From Desulfobacterales bacterium (lineage in GTDB: Bacteria; Desulfobacterota; Desulfobacteria; Desulfobacterales; DAOWNP01), in NCBI GenBank assembly GCA_030149595.1, contig JASFBI010000030.1, positions 1 to 10,384 on the forward strand: 10,384 bases of DNA. The letters are read 5' to 3'. Below, in pieces: positions 1 through 6,082 of this stretch. The position numbers and the translations under genes are program-made. The notes beneath the pieces were generated by a model that did not search any database, had not been told where the DNA came from, and was given only the letters and a program-made list of their open reading frames with translations. Position 1 is the first letter of the stretch; each line of letters opens with the position of its first letter.

Positions 1-686
1 TCAGGAAGTTCTTTTAAAAGCTGATCTATATTAATATTGTTCTCAATTATATCAGAAAGATTTTGTTTTTGATTTTCTGAAAGAGGCTGGTCCTGATTTG
101 TAACAAGACCCAAATGCCTCTCTTTCATCGTTATTGAATCCTCCCTTGGGATACCGCCTAAGCACCGAAGATTGACATGTCCTGGCAGTGCATCTTTTAA
201 GTATTTAAGATGACGGTCACTTCCTGTTTTGTTAAATATAACCCCTGTAAAGTTTAAATCAGGATCAAATTTTTCAAACCCCATTACAATGGCTGCAGCA
301 CTTCTTGCCATACTTTTGGCGTTTACTATTAGAATAACGTTTATTCCAAGCCATTTGGCCATTTGTGCGGTAGAACCTGCATCTGTTTTGCCGTCATAGC
401 CATCAAACAGACCCATAACACCTTCTATAACTGCTATATCTGCTTTTGATTCATATATACTTCTTAAAAAACACTCTTTGTTGTAGCTTTTTTCCAGCAT
501 CCATCCGTCAAGATTTCTGCTTGCAACTTTTGTTATATTAGTATGATGACCAGGGTCAATAAAATCAGGACCTATCTTAAAAGGTACAACTTTAAGGCCT
601 CTTTTTTTAAAAGCGGCCATAAAGCCCAGAGCTATAGTAGTTTTACCGCTTCCACTGTTTGTTCCTGCTATTACTATTGCTTTGAT
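1..686 (-). CDS. cobB: Cobyrinate a,c-diamide synthase (CobB/CbiA), N-terminal part; 3' end beyond the window
   Basis: The protein amidates the a and c side chains of cobyrinate (or hydrogenobyrinate) with ATP and glutamine in the cytoplasm, a step of corrin-ring synthesis and salvage. About 228 codons are visible and the frame is open to base 1. The usual family length is about 450, so the C-terminal glutamine amidotransferase half is missing here. The N-terminus reads KAIVIAGTNSGSGKTT, the P-loop of the dethiobiotin-synthetase-like domain. It is followed by KIGPDFIDPGHH, NLDGWML, VIEGVMGLFDGYDG, IVNAKSMARS and GVIFNKTGSDRH, all typical CbiA blocks. No ATG, GTG or TTG exists in frame between the upstream stop (732-734) and the P-loop. 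The best start is ATC at 684-686, five bases after AGGAGG. It is the last visible gene of the B12-riboswitch operon, 118 bases after the binding-protein gene. The family call is near certain; the start codon is inferred. Confidence 0.93.
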   Translation of the reverse strand, partial: MKAIVIAGTNSGSGKTTIALGFMAAFKKRGLKVVPFKIGPDFIDPGHHTNITKVASRNLDGWMLEKSYNKECFLRSIYESKADIAVIEGVMGLFDGYDGKTDAGSTAQMAKWLGINVILIVNAKSMARSAAAIVMGFEKFDPDLNFTGVIFNKTGSDRHLKYLKDALPGHVNLRCLGGIPREDSITMKERHLGLVTNQDQPLSENQKQNLSDIIENNINIDQLLKELP

Positions 687-697
687 TGCTGCCTCCT
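684..697 (-). promoter_or_regulatory. Strong Shine-Dalgarno followed by a non-standard ATC start for cobB
   Basis: On the minus strand AGGAGG (697-692) is followed by CAGCA and then ATC (686-684), which falls exactly where CobB proteins begin (M-K-A-I-V-I-A-G-T). The frame is closed upstream by TAA at 734-732. The only other near-start codons in between are ATT at 725-723 and 731-729, both upstream of the Shine-Dalgarno. The spacing fits initiation at ATC. A base error (ATG read as ATC) would give the same picture. Confidence 0.6.
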
Positions 698-804
698 TTT
701 TCTCTTTTTTTTTATATGAAAGAATGTAAATTTAATACGTTTCTTTCATAATTTATTGGGGATAAATCCGGGTGGAAAGTCCAGATTGGCTTTACGGCTG
801 TTAT
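687..804. other. Leader between the binding-protein gene and cobB, with a GC-richer structured patch
   Basis: This 118-base gap lies inside the operon. Most of it is A/T, but 757-802 is clearly GC-richer. On the minus strand AATCTGG (787-781) can pair with CCGGATT (771-765) around a 9-base loop, with one G-U pair. The same pairing is worse on the plus strand, which favours an RNA on the operon's strand. A weaker 7-bp pairing, ATGAAAG with CTTTCAT, lies nearer the cobB ribosome site. No open reading frame of note is present. A role in setting cobB translation is possible but unproven. Confidence 0.3.
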
Positions 805-1800
805 TTAAAATAAAAAAATGTTTTTATCAGTTAACTCTTTTTTTATTTTTTTATTAAAGATATCAGGATACAAAAAGTTTCCTGTCTGATAAATACCCTG
901 TAAAAGTCTTAGAGTTGGTCTTGAAACAATTTGTTCTGAAATTAAATATATCTTATTGTTTTGTACAGCTTTTATAATAGAGTATCCTGTTTCATTTTTA
1001 ATTATTGATATTGTCGGCTGATTCATAGGGCCAAATTGAGCAAGATATACATCTATTTCAGATGCTTTTGATAAAAGACGCTCTTTGCCACAATAGGCTA
1101 TATTTGTTTTTCTAACTTGAACGGCATCTTCTGCTATATTAATTCCTCCAGCTGTTTTAAGGACAAACATGGCTATCGAATTTTTAGAAAATGTTTTCAT
1201 TTTAGAGTGCATGGATTCAAAATAGACCCTTTTTTTCCGGGTAATATTTGATGTGAGACTGTGAAATATTTTTAGAGTGTCTTTAAACATGTGTATATTT
1301 TTTTTTGCAGACAAACTGTGTCCTGAAATAGATCCAAGATCTAACCAGTATTGACATATATCTTTTATATTATTTGGCTGAAGAGATATTACTGTTATGT
1401 TGTTTTGCTCAAGCTTTTTGATGAGTTTGCCGTATCCTCTGTCTATTAAAGGACGGATTAAGACAAGATCAGGTTTTGCCCATAAAAATTTTTCAGGATC
1501 ATCACGAAAAGAAAAAAGAGTTTTATTTTTTATTTTTCCAAAACAGATATCATGGGAGTTAACTCCTATAATACTATTTGCAGCTCCAATTGATATGAGA
1601 TTTTCTGTGTGTGCACTGTAAAGAGATATAATACGTTTAAATGGAGATGAAAAAACAATTTTCCTGCCTGATTTATCAATAATGATATTTTTGTTTTTAT
1701 CTGTTTTTGCAAATGCTGGAAAGTAAAATAGTCCTGAAACAGATTGAAAAAAAAGCAGGAAACAGAAAGAAATTAGATATTTTTTTTTAAAAAGAGTCAT
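805..1800 (-). CDS. btuF: Periplasmic corrinoid/metal-chelate-binding protein (BtuF/FepB-type) of an ABC importer
   Basis: This is the substrate-binding protein that captures a corrinoid in the periplasm and delivers it to the BtuC-type permease. It has 331 residues, in the usual range for class III binding proteins (Peripla_BP_2 family). Residues 1-31 form a Sec signal: basic MTLFKKK, a hydrophobic core, and a cleavage site after AFA. No lipobox is seen, so it is probably soluble. The mature part opens with IIDKSGRKI and then RIISLYSAHTENLISIGA (about 56-72), a signature of the fold. KPDLVLIRP follows near 109, and the C-terminal lobe carries AGGINIAED near 217 and SRPTLRLLQGIYQTGNFLYP near 293. 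It starts 3 bases after the ATPase stop with no clear Shine-Dalgarno, which suggests translational coupling. The cobalamin assignment rests on the riboswitch and cobB; haem or siderophore binding proteins share the fold. Confidence 0.85.
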   Translation of the reverse strand: MTLFKKKYLISFCFLLFFQSVSGLFYFPAFAKTDKNKNIIIDKSGRKIVFSSPFKRIISLYSAHTENLISIGAANSIIGVNSHDICFGKIKNKTLFSFRDDPEKFLWAKPDLVLIRPLIDRGYGKLIKKLEQNNITVISLQPNNIKDICQYWLDLGSISGHSLSAKKNIHMFKDTLKIFHSLTSNITRKKRVYFESMHSKMKTFSKNSIAMFVLKTAGGINIAEDAVQVRKTNIAYCGKERLLSKASEIDVYLAQFGPMNQPTISIIKNETGYSIIKAVQNNKIYLISEQIVSRPTLRLLQGIYQTGNFLYPDIFNKKIKKELTDKNIFLF

Positions 1801-1803
1801 ATT

Positions 1804-2577
1804 TTATTTTTTAAAAACTACCTGCTTTGAATTTGAGTATTTGTCAAAATAAATCTTTGTGTTAACACCAAATACTTTTTTGATATTATTTTCATTTAAA
1901 ACATCTGCTGTTTTTCCCTGTGCTGCTATTTTACCGTTTTTCATAAAGATAATATGATCACAGAACATGGCTGCAAGGTTTATATCCTGAATTATTGCAA
2001 TAATGGTTCTGCTTTTTGATTTAACACCAGATGCTGCAATATTGAGTAGTTCTATGGAGTGGCGCATATCAAGATTTGATGTGGCTTCGTCTAAACACAG
2101 GATTGGGGTATTTTGGCAAAGGGCTCTGGCAAAAACAACTCTTTGTCTTTCTCCTCCTGAAAGCTGTGTTACAAGTCTGTTTTTAAATTTCAGAGTTTCT
2201 GTTTTTTCCATAAAATAATGAACTGTTTTAAAATCATCAGTATCAGGTGTGGAAAATCTTGAAATATGGGGATAACGTCCCATAATAACCACCTCTTTTA
2301 CGGTAAACGGAAAATTTATTACATAGTTTTGGGGTACAAGGGCAATCTGTTTCGCAATCTCTTTTTTTTTGTACTTTAACAGATTTTGTTTGTTTAAAAT
2401 AATTTTACCTGATTCAGGTTTTTTGTATTGTAGTAAAATATCCATAAACGTTGTCTTGCCACAACCAGTAGGTCCTACTATACCGTAGAACATTGCAGGT
2501 TCAAATTTCATGGAGATATTATCTATAATTTTTTTTCTTGCATAGGAAAAGGATATGTTTTCTGCCTTATATTCCAT
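1804..2577 (-). CDS. btuD: ABC importer ATPase, BtuD/FecE type, with Gln at the H-loop position
   Basis: This cytoplasmic ATPase drives the BtuC-type permease and has 257 residues, the normal length. Visible motifs in order are Walker A GPTGCGKTT (35-43), Q-loop Gln83 in VPQ, signature LSGGERQ (139-145), Walker B ILCLDEA (159-165, Asp163 and catalytic Glu164) and D-loop SNLD (167-170). The H-loop reads IIQDINLAA, with Gln197 where almost all relatives have His (HDLNLAA). The codon is CAG at 1989-1987. Everything else looks intact, so this is probably a living variant and not a decayed gene. The start ATG lies just after the permease stop, with GGGGAT about six bases upstream as ribosome site. 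Three bases separate its stop from the next start. Substrate specificity is taken from the neighbours. Confidence 0.9.
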   Translation of the reverse strand: MEYKAENISFSYARKKIIDNISMKFEPAMFYGIVGPTGCGKTTFMDILLQYKKPESGKIILNKQNLLKYKKKEIAKQIALVPQNYVINFPFTVKEVVIMGRYPHISRFSTPDTDDFKTVHYFMEKTETLKFKNRLVTQLSGGERQRVVFARALCQNTPILCLDEATSNLDMRHSIELLNIAASGVKSKSRTIIAIIQDINLAAMFCDHIIFMKNGKIAAQGKTADVLNENNIKKVFGVNTKIYFDKYSNSKQVVFKK

Positions 2578-2579
2578 AA

Positions 2580-3629
2580 TTAAAATCCCCGTTTTGCCAT
2601 ATGCTGCTTTTTAAATACATAGCAGAAAAACGGACCACCTATCAGAGCAGTAAGGACTCCGATGGGGATTTCAACAGGCAGAACCGCTCGTGTTATTGTA
2701 TCTGCTGATAAAAGAATAATTGCCCCAGTAAGAAAAGATAAAGGGAGTAATTTGCGGTTATCAGGTCCTGTTACGGATCGTATTATATGCGGAACTAAAA
2801 GACCTATAAAACCTATTATACCTGATACAGACACACATATTGCAGCTACCATGGATGCAGTAATAAGGAGTATAATAGTGACTTGCTTTGTGTTTACGCC
2901 AAGTGAACTTGCACTTTTTTCACCCATGGCCATAAGATTAAGATCTCTTGAGTAAAAAACAGAAATAATAAACCCAATGAAAACAAAAGCAGAGGTTAAA
3001 ATAACATCAGCCCATGTTGCAGCACTAAAACTGCCCATGAGCCAAAATATTATTAAAGAGACCTGCTCATCAGCTATATATTTAATGAAGCTTATACCGG
3101 CAGATAAAATTGCAGAAACTATTATTCCTGATAAAATAAGATTATTTGATGAAATTCCGCCACTTCCCGAGGATAAGTATATTACAAAAAACAGGGTTAA
3201 TACTGCACATATAAAGGCAAACAGAGAGACAGAAAAAACAGTTCCTGTTATAATGGTAAAAAGGATAGCAAGAGATGCACCAAAGGCTGCTCCTGTTGAT
3301 ACTCCCAGTGTATAGGGATCTGCCAGAGGGTTCAAAAGTATTGCCTGGAATACTACGCCTGAAACAGCAAGCCCTCCTCCTACAATTGCTGCTGTTAAAA
3401 TTCTTGGAAGCCTTACATCTATTACTACTACAGTATTAATATTATTTATATCAGTATGCGTGAATAATTTATTAAATATAAGGTTGAAAACCTCAAGAAA
3501 CGGAATTTTAATATATCCCATTCCAGTGGAAACTCCAATAATAAGAGGTAGCGAAAAGACCAGAAGAAAGATCAGTACCCATTGTAAATTCTTATAACGT
3601 TCGGGTTTCATTAAATTTGCACAACTCAT
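2580..3629 (-). CDS. btuC: ABC importer permease, BtuC/FecCD family
   Basis: This inner-membrane permease is expected to form a dimer through which the corrinoid passes. It has 349 residues and about ten membrane segments, as usual for FecCD permeases. The conserved blocks are RLPRILTAAIVGGGLAVSG (73-91), the NPLADPYTLGVSTGAAFGA block (100-118), LGVNTKQV (243-250), GFIGLLVPHIIR (273-284) and GPDNRKLLP (288-296). The last two are the stretch that couples to the ATPase and the loop after it. The start at 3629 has no good Shine-Dalgarno. An ATG at residue 7 (MKPERYK) is an alternative, also without one, so the exact N-terminus is uncertain. It ends two bases before the ATPase gene. A 44-base hairpin lies just upstream, between it and the small first gene. 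Cobalamin or another corrinoid is the likely substrate because of the riboswitch upstream and cobB downstream. Confidence 0.9.
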   Translation of the reverse strand: MSCANLMKPERYKNLQWVLIFLLVFSLPLIIGVSTGMGYIKIPFLEVFNLIFNKLFTHTDINNINTVVVIDVRLPRILTAAIVGGGLAVSGVVFQAILLNPLADPYTLGVSTGAAFGASLAILFTIITGTVFSVSLFAFICAVLTLFFVIYLSSGSGGISSNNLILSGIIVSAILSAGISFIKYIADEQVSLIIFWLMGSFSAATWADVILTSAFVFIGFIISVFYSRDLNLMAMGEKSASSLGVNTKQVTIILLITASMVAAICVSVSGIIGFIGLLVPHIIRSVTGPDNRKLLPLSFLTGAIILLSADTITRAVLPVEIPIGVLTALIGGPFFCYVFKKQHMAKRGF

Positions 3630-3647
3630 ATAAAAACATTTTTCAAG

Positions 3648-3691
3648 AAATTTCGGTTATTGATAGATCTTGTATCAAATAACCGAAATTT
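3648..3691 (-). repeat. Long inverted repeat between the 86-residue gene and btuC
   Basis: AAATTTCGGTTATT (3648-3661) and AATAACCGAAATTT (3678-3691) are exact inverted copies. The stem continues inward with GATA/TATC past a single bulged A (3677), giving 18 base pairs around a short loop. No clean T-tract follows on the minus strand (CTTGAAAAATG), so it is a poor classic terminator. It could block 3' exonucleases and set the ratio of the first gene to the transporter genes, or bind a regulator. It occupies most of the 68-base gap. Confidence 0.7.
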
Positions 3692-3697
3692 AAAAAA

Positions 3698-3958
3698 TTA
3701 TCCACAAAGCCTGAGTCTTTCCCCAAACAGTTCTACATTTCCAGTTTGAGTAAAACATGCTTTTTGGCATACTATCTCCTGCATTCCTTTAACAGTTAAA
3801 AACCACCAGGCATCAGAGATGCTAAAGTGTCCTGTGTTTATAGAAACAATTTCTACCATATCAGCATTAATATTTAAGATATTTACAGCTGTTTTATAAT
3901 CTGCCTCAGATCTATTTTTCATATCTCCTATAAAGTAAAGAATTATTCCTTTTTTCAT
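3698..3958 (-). CDS. Small protein of unknown function, first gene of the B12-riboswitch operon
   Basis: I do not recognise the family. The product is 86 residues, has no signal peptide or membrane span, and looks like a small alpha/beta cytoplasmic protein. It begins MKKGIILYFIGDM, a beta strand followed by a loop. A strand ADMVEIVSI (32-40) and a Trp pair in SDAWWFLTVKG (48-58) follow. Three cysteines, at 64, 68 and 85 (CQKAC and the penultimate LCG), could bind a metal or thiol ligand. The start is well supported: ATG at 3958 with AGGAGA (3972-3967) eight bases upstream. An ATG five bases earlier reads only two codons. It is the first coding sequence after the cobalamin riboswitch and its terminator, so it should be made when B12 is scarce. 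Its place ahead of importer and amidase genes suggests a role in corrinoid or cobalt handling, which is inference only. Confidence 0.8.
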   Translation of the reverse strand: MKKGIILYFIGDMKNRSEADYKTAVNILNINADMVEIVSINTGHFSISDAWWFLTVKGMQEIVCQKACFTQTGNVELFGERLRLCG

Positions 3959-4030
3959 AACATTGTTCTCCTTTTATTATTAAATATTGTTTGAATAAAA
4001 GAAGCGATCCCGCATGATAACAGAAAAAAC

Positions 4031-4062
4031 AAAAAAACCTTCAAGACTATATAGCTTGAAGG
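4031..4062 (-). terminator. Intrinsic terminator in the riboswitch leader (likely expression platform)
   Basis: On the minus strand CCTTCAAG (4062-4055) pairs with CTTGAAGG (4045-4038) around CTATATAGT and is followed at once by TTTTTTT (4037-4031). It lies about 70 bases downstream of the aptamer and about 70 bases upstream of the first start codon. That is where a B12-induced transcription terminator would act. Confidence 0.85.
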
Positions 4063-4109
4063 GCTAATTTTTTAAAATTTAATATGTCGATAAATTTAGT
4101 TATAGTCCT
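4043..4109 (-). promoter_or_regulatory. Possible antiterminator pairing in the riboswitch leader
   Basis: Minus-strand AGGACTATA (4109-4101) can pair with TATAGTCTT (4051-4043): nine base pairs with one G-U. The second strand covers the loop and the first three bases of the terminator's 3' arm, so the two structures exclude each other. The match was found by eye and its energy was not computed. Confidence 0.4.
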
Positions 4110-4132
4110 CGCTAAAAAACGACATTCAACCA

Positions 4133-4283
4133 GGCAGGTCTTCTGACTTACGGATCAATCAGTTTTTTTGCACCTTCCCAAAAAAAAATTTCAGTGGTAT
4201 AAATCAAAAAAACTGTCCCCGTTTACAGCGGCGGGACCGCTCCCGAATTTCACGGGATTCCCTATTAAATTAATATACCTGAT
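4133..4283 (-). promoter_or_regulatory. Cobalamin (B12) riboswitch aptamer
   Basis: Read on the minus strand, the conserved core AGGGAATCCCGTGAAATTC runs straight into GGGAGCGGTCCCGCCGCTGT and AAACGGGGACAG (about 4263-4212). The 3' B12 box AGTCAGAAGACCTGCC is at 4148-4133. AGGT near 4280-4277 can close P1 with ACCT of that box. Adenosylcobalamin binding is expected to lower expression of the genes downstream on this strand, the small protein, btuCDF and cobB. The order promoter, aptamer, terminator, gene is complete. The 5' edge is approximate. Confidence 0.95.
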
Positions 4284-4289
4284 TTTTAT

Positions 4290-4318
4290 AAAATAATAGA
4301 TGTTATAGTTATTGTCAA
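4290..4318 (-). promoter_or_regulatory. Sigma70-type promoter of the B12 operon
   Basis: Minus strand: a perfect -35 TTGACA (4318-4313), a 17-base spacer, and a -10 TATTTT (4295-4290, four of six consensus bases). The expected transcript start, near 4283, coincides with the 5' end of the aptamer, which supports the call. Confidence 0.75.
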
Positions 4319-4501
4319 CAAGGGAGTTATGATTTTTTATCAGAGATAAAGAATAACCATGTTCCGGCCATGCCGGTTATATTTAAAACTGTTGCTGAGT
4401 TTAGCTTTTGCATTCTTGAGGAAAGTGTTAGAGTAATTTAAATAGCTTTTCTCCTAAAAAAGAATATAAATCTAAAATTTTTAATCTGTAACATCTGAAA
4501 T

Positions 4502-6007
4502 ATGCGTATCTATTACCAAATATTAATAAAATCTATTGTTCCAGGAATCTGTACTACCCAGCTAATTGGTTTTTTTATGGTGTATTGTTCAAATACAGCT
4601 CTTTATAAAATACTTATAAATGTACATGATTCAGGATATTTTGTGGTTCCTTGTGGTTATGCAAAAGATACCCTGACTTTTTTTTCAAGTGCATTTTTTG
4701 GGGCATTTTTTTTTACATTTACCAGTGGAGTTACAATTAGTGTGGTTGGGGCTGTATGCGGATTTTTTGCACATTTTTTTTTAAATCAAAAACGTTTTTT
4801 TTGCTTGTTTATATTTTTTATTTTTTTTTGTCTCTATAGTATAAATAAGCAGGAAATAGCTTTTATTATATCCTGCTTATTTATTTTTCCGGGAGCTATT
4901 TCTTATTATATTGCTTTTAATTTAAGCCAGAGGGAAAAAATATATTTAAAAAAAAACAGAGAGTATCGAAGTGTTATTTATCTTTTTGTAACCTTTGTAG
5001 TGATATTGTTTACGATTTTTATTTTTTTTAAAAATAGTTTCTTTATAAATTTTCGGGATAATTTTTTTTTGTCCAATTCTGTTGGACAAAAAATTAATAC
5101 ATTCTATTATAAATATACTCTTTATCCAGCTTATGTTTTTAAATCTCTTGAACAGAAACAGTTTAGAACATTTGATATAGAGTCAATAAGATCTTTTCCT
5201 GATTCATATCAAATAAAAAAAAGTCTTATAAGTCAATACTATTTTCCTGTAAAAAAAAAACTGTGTCCGGATTTAAATTTTAAAATGCATGGCAGCAGTT
5301 TAATGCTTTTTGACAGATCAGACAGGTTGATAACAATAACAACTTTATATGATTTTTTAAACTCATCTTATTCGATATTAAAAAAGTTCTCTAAAAAGAC
5401 AGATAATCTTAAATTTTTCAGACAGTTTACTTATTTTTCTTTAATAGTAAATTTAGTAATAATTTTATTTTTATTAATTTGCTTACCTCTATACTGTGGG
5501 TTTCAATATTATAAAATAGATAAAATAGGATTAATTGCCTCTGGTTTGGTCTGTCTTATTTTATTTTTTTCTTTGGTATTATATTTTGATGATAATATAG
5601 GGAATGATTTAAGCAATGATAAATTGTGTGATTTGTTATTTTCAGAGGATGTGAGCTTACGTGTTGCAGCACTTAAATATATTGCAAAAGAAAAAAAAGA
5701 GATAGCTGAGTTTAATTCATATGAAAAATTACTGGCAAGTCCAAATATAGTTCAAAGGTATTGGTTTGTTTATACATTAGGATTTAGTAAGTATGAAAAA
5801 ACATATCAAGACCTTATAAGATTATTAGATGATCCCCATGATAATGTTTTGTGCATGGTTTTTGCTTCATTAAAAGAAAGAGAGCAGTTTTTATCTGTTC
5901 AATCTGTTTTACACAAAATATGTTTTTATAAAAGCTGGTATGTCCAGTGGTATGGATACAGGACTTTAAAAAAAACAGGGTGGATACAGACAAAACAGAC
6001 TGAATAA
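4502..6007 (+). CDS. Multi-pass membrane protein with C-terminal HEAT-like repeats, function unknown
   Basis: The 501-residue protein is not one I can name. Hydrophobic segments lie near residues 10-30, 58-94 (two closely packed), 98-114, 117-140 and 155-177. Residues 178-307 are a polar, Tyr/Phe/Lys-rich domain, probably outside the inner membrane. Two more segments follow at 308-334 and 341-362. The tail from about 370 has paired helices of HEAT type, for example LLFSEDVSLRVAALKYIA, LLASPNIVQRYWFVYTLG and LIRLLDDPHDNVLCMVFASL, so it is probably a cytoplasmic protein-binding scaffold. There is no good Shine-Dalgarno before the ATG at 4502, so the N-terminus is uncertain. An internal ATG at residue 26 is no better. 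The gene is very AT-rich, with T9 runs and an A10 run (5251-5260). The Fn3 gene follows after 75 bases on the same strand, which suggests co-transcription and a joint role at the cell envelope. Confidence 0.75.
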   Translation: MRIYYQILIKSIVPGICTTQLIGFFMVYCSNTALYKILINVHDSGYFVVPCGYAKDTLTFFSSAFFGAFFFTFTSGVTISVVGAVCGFFAHFFLNQKRFFCLFIFFIFFCLYSINKQEIAFIISCLFIFPGAISYYIAFNLSQREKIYLKKNREYRSVIYLFVTFVVILFTIFIFFKNSFFINFRDNFFLSNSVGQKINTFYYKYTLYPAYVFKSLEQKQFRTFDIESIRSFPDSYQIKKSLISQYYFPVKKKLCPDLNFKMHGSSLMLFDRSDRLITITTLYDFLNSSYSILKKFSKKTDNLKFFRQFTYFSLIVNLVIILFLLICLPLYCGFQYYKIDKIGLIASGLVCLILFFSLVLYFDDNIGNDLSNDKLCDLLFSEDVSLRVAALKYIAKEKKEIAEFNSYEKLLASPNIVQRYWFVYTLGFSKYEKTYQDLIRLLDDPHDNVLCMVFASLKEREQFLSVQSVLHKICFYKSWYVQWYGYRTLKKTGWIQTKQTE

Positions 6008-6067
6008 TTACTGGTCTGTTTAATCTGTAAAGTTTTGAATGCTTTAGAAGATGTTTTAATATTTTTC

Positions 6068-6073
6068 AGGAGG
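6068..6073 (+). promoter_or_regulatory. Shine-Dalgarno that fixes the Fn3 protein start
   Basis: AGGAGG lies nine bases before ATG 6083. It is inside the longer open frame that begins at TTG 6035, so the upstream codons are untranslated. Starting at 6083 puts a clean signal peptide at the N-terminus. Confidence 0.8.
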
Positions 6074-6082
6074 AAGAATTCT

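Noticed and set aside
2662..3315. Two plus-strand frames (97 and 112 codons) opposite the permease gene.
   Set aside because: They are antisense shadows of conserved FecCD coding sequence, with no ribosome sites or recognisable domains.
4364..4376. CCGGC-CAT-GCCGG inverted repeat in the 4319-4501 gap.
   Set aside because: The stem is only 5 bp with no T-tract on either strand. An alternative ATAACC/GGTTAT pairing overlaps it, so no clear function can be assigned. Nothing else definite was seen in this 183-base gap, including no convincing promoter for the gene at 4502.
4327..4413. A 28-codon minus-strand frame (MQKLNSATVLNITGMAG...DKKS) with a possible membrane segment, ending just before the -35 box.
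   Set aside because: No Shine-Dalgarno lies in front of its ATG, the frame is closed shortly upstream, and I recognise no family. It could be a gene remnant, but chance is as likely.
6035..6082. TTG-initiated N-terminal extension of the Fn3 protein.
   Set aside because: AGGAGG at 6068-6073 points to ATG 6083, and the signal peptide begins there.
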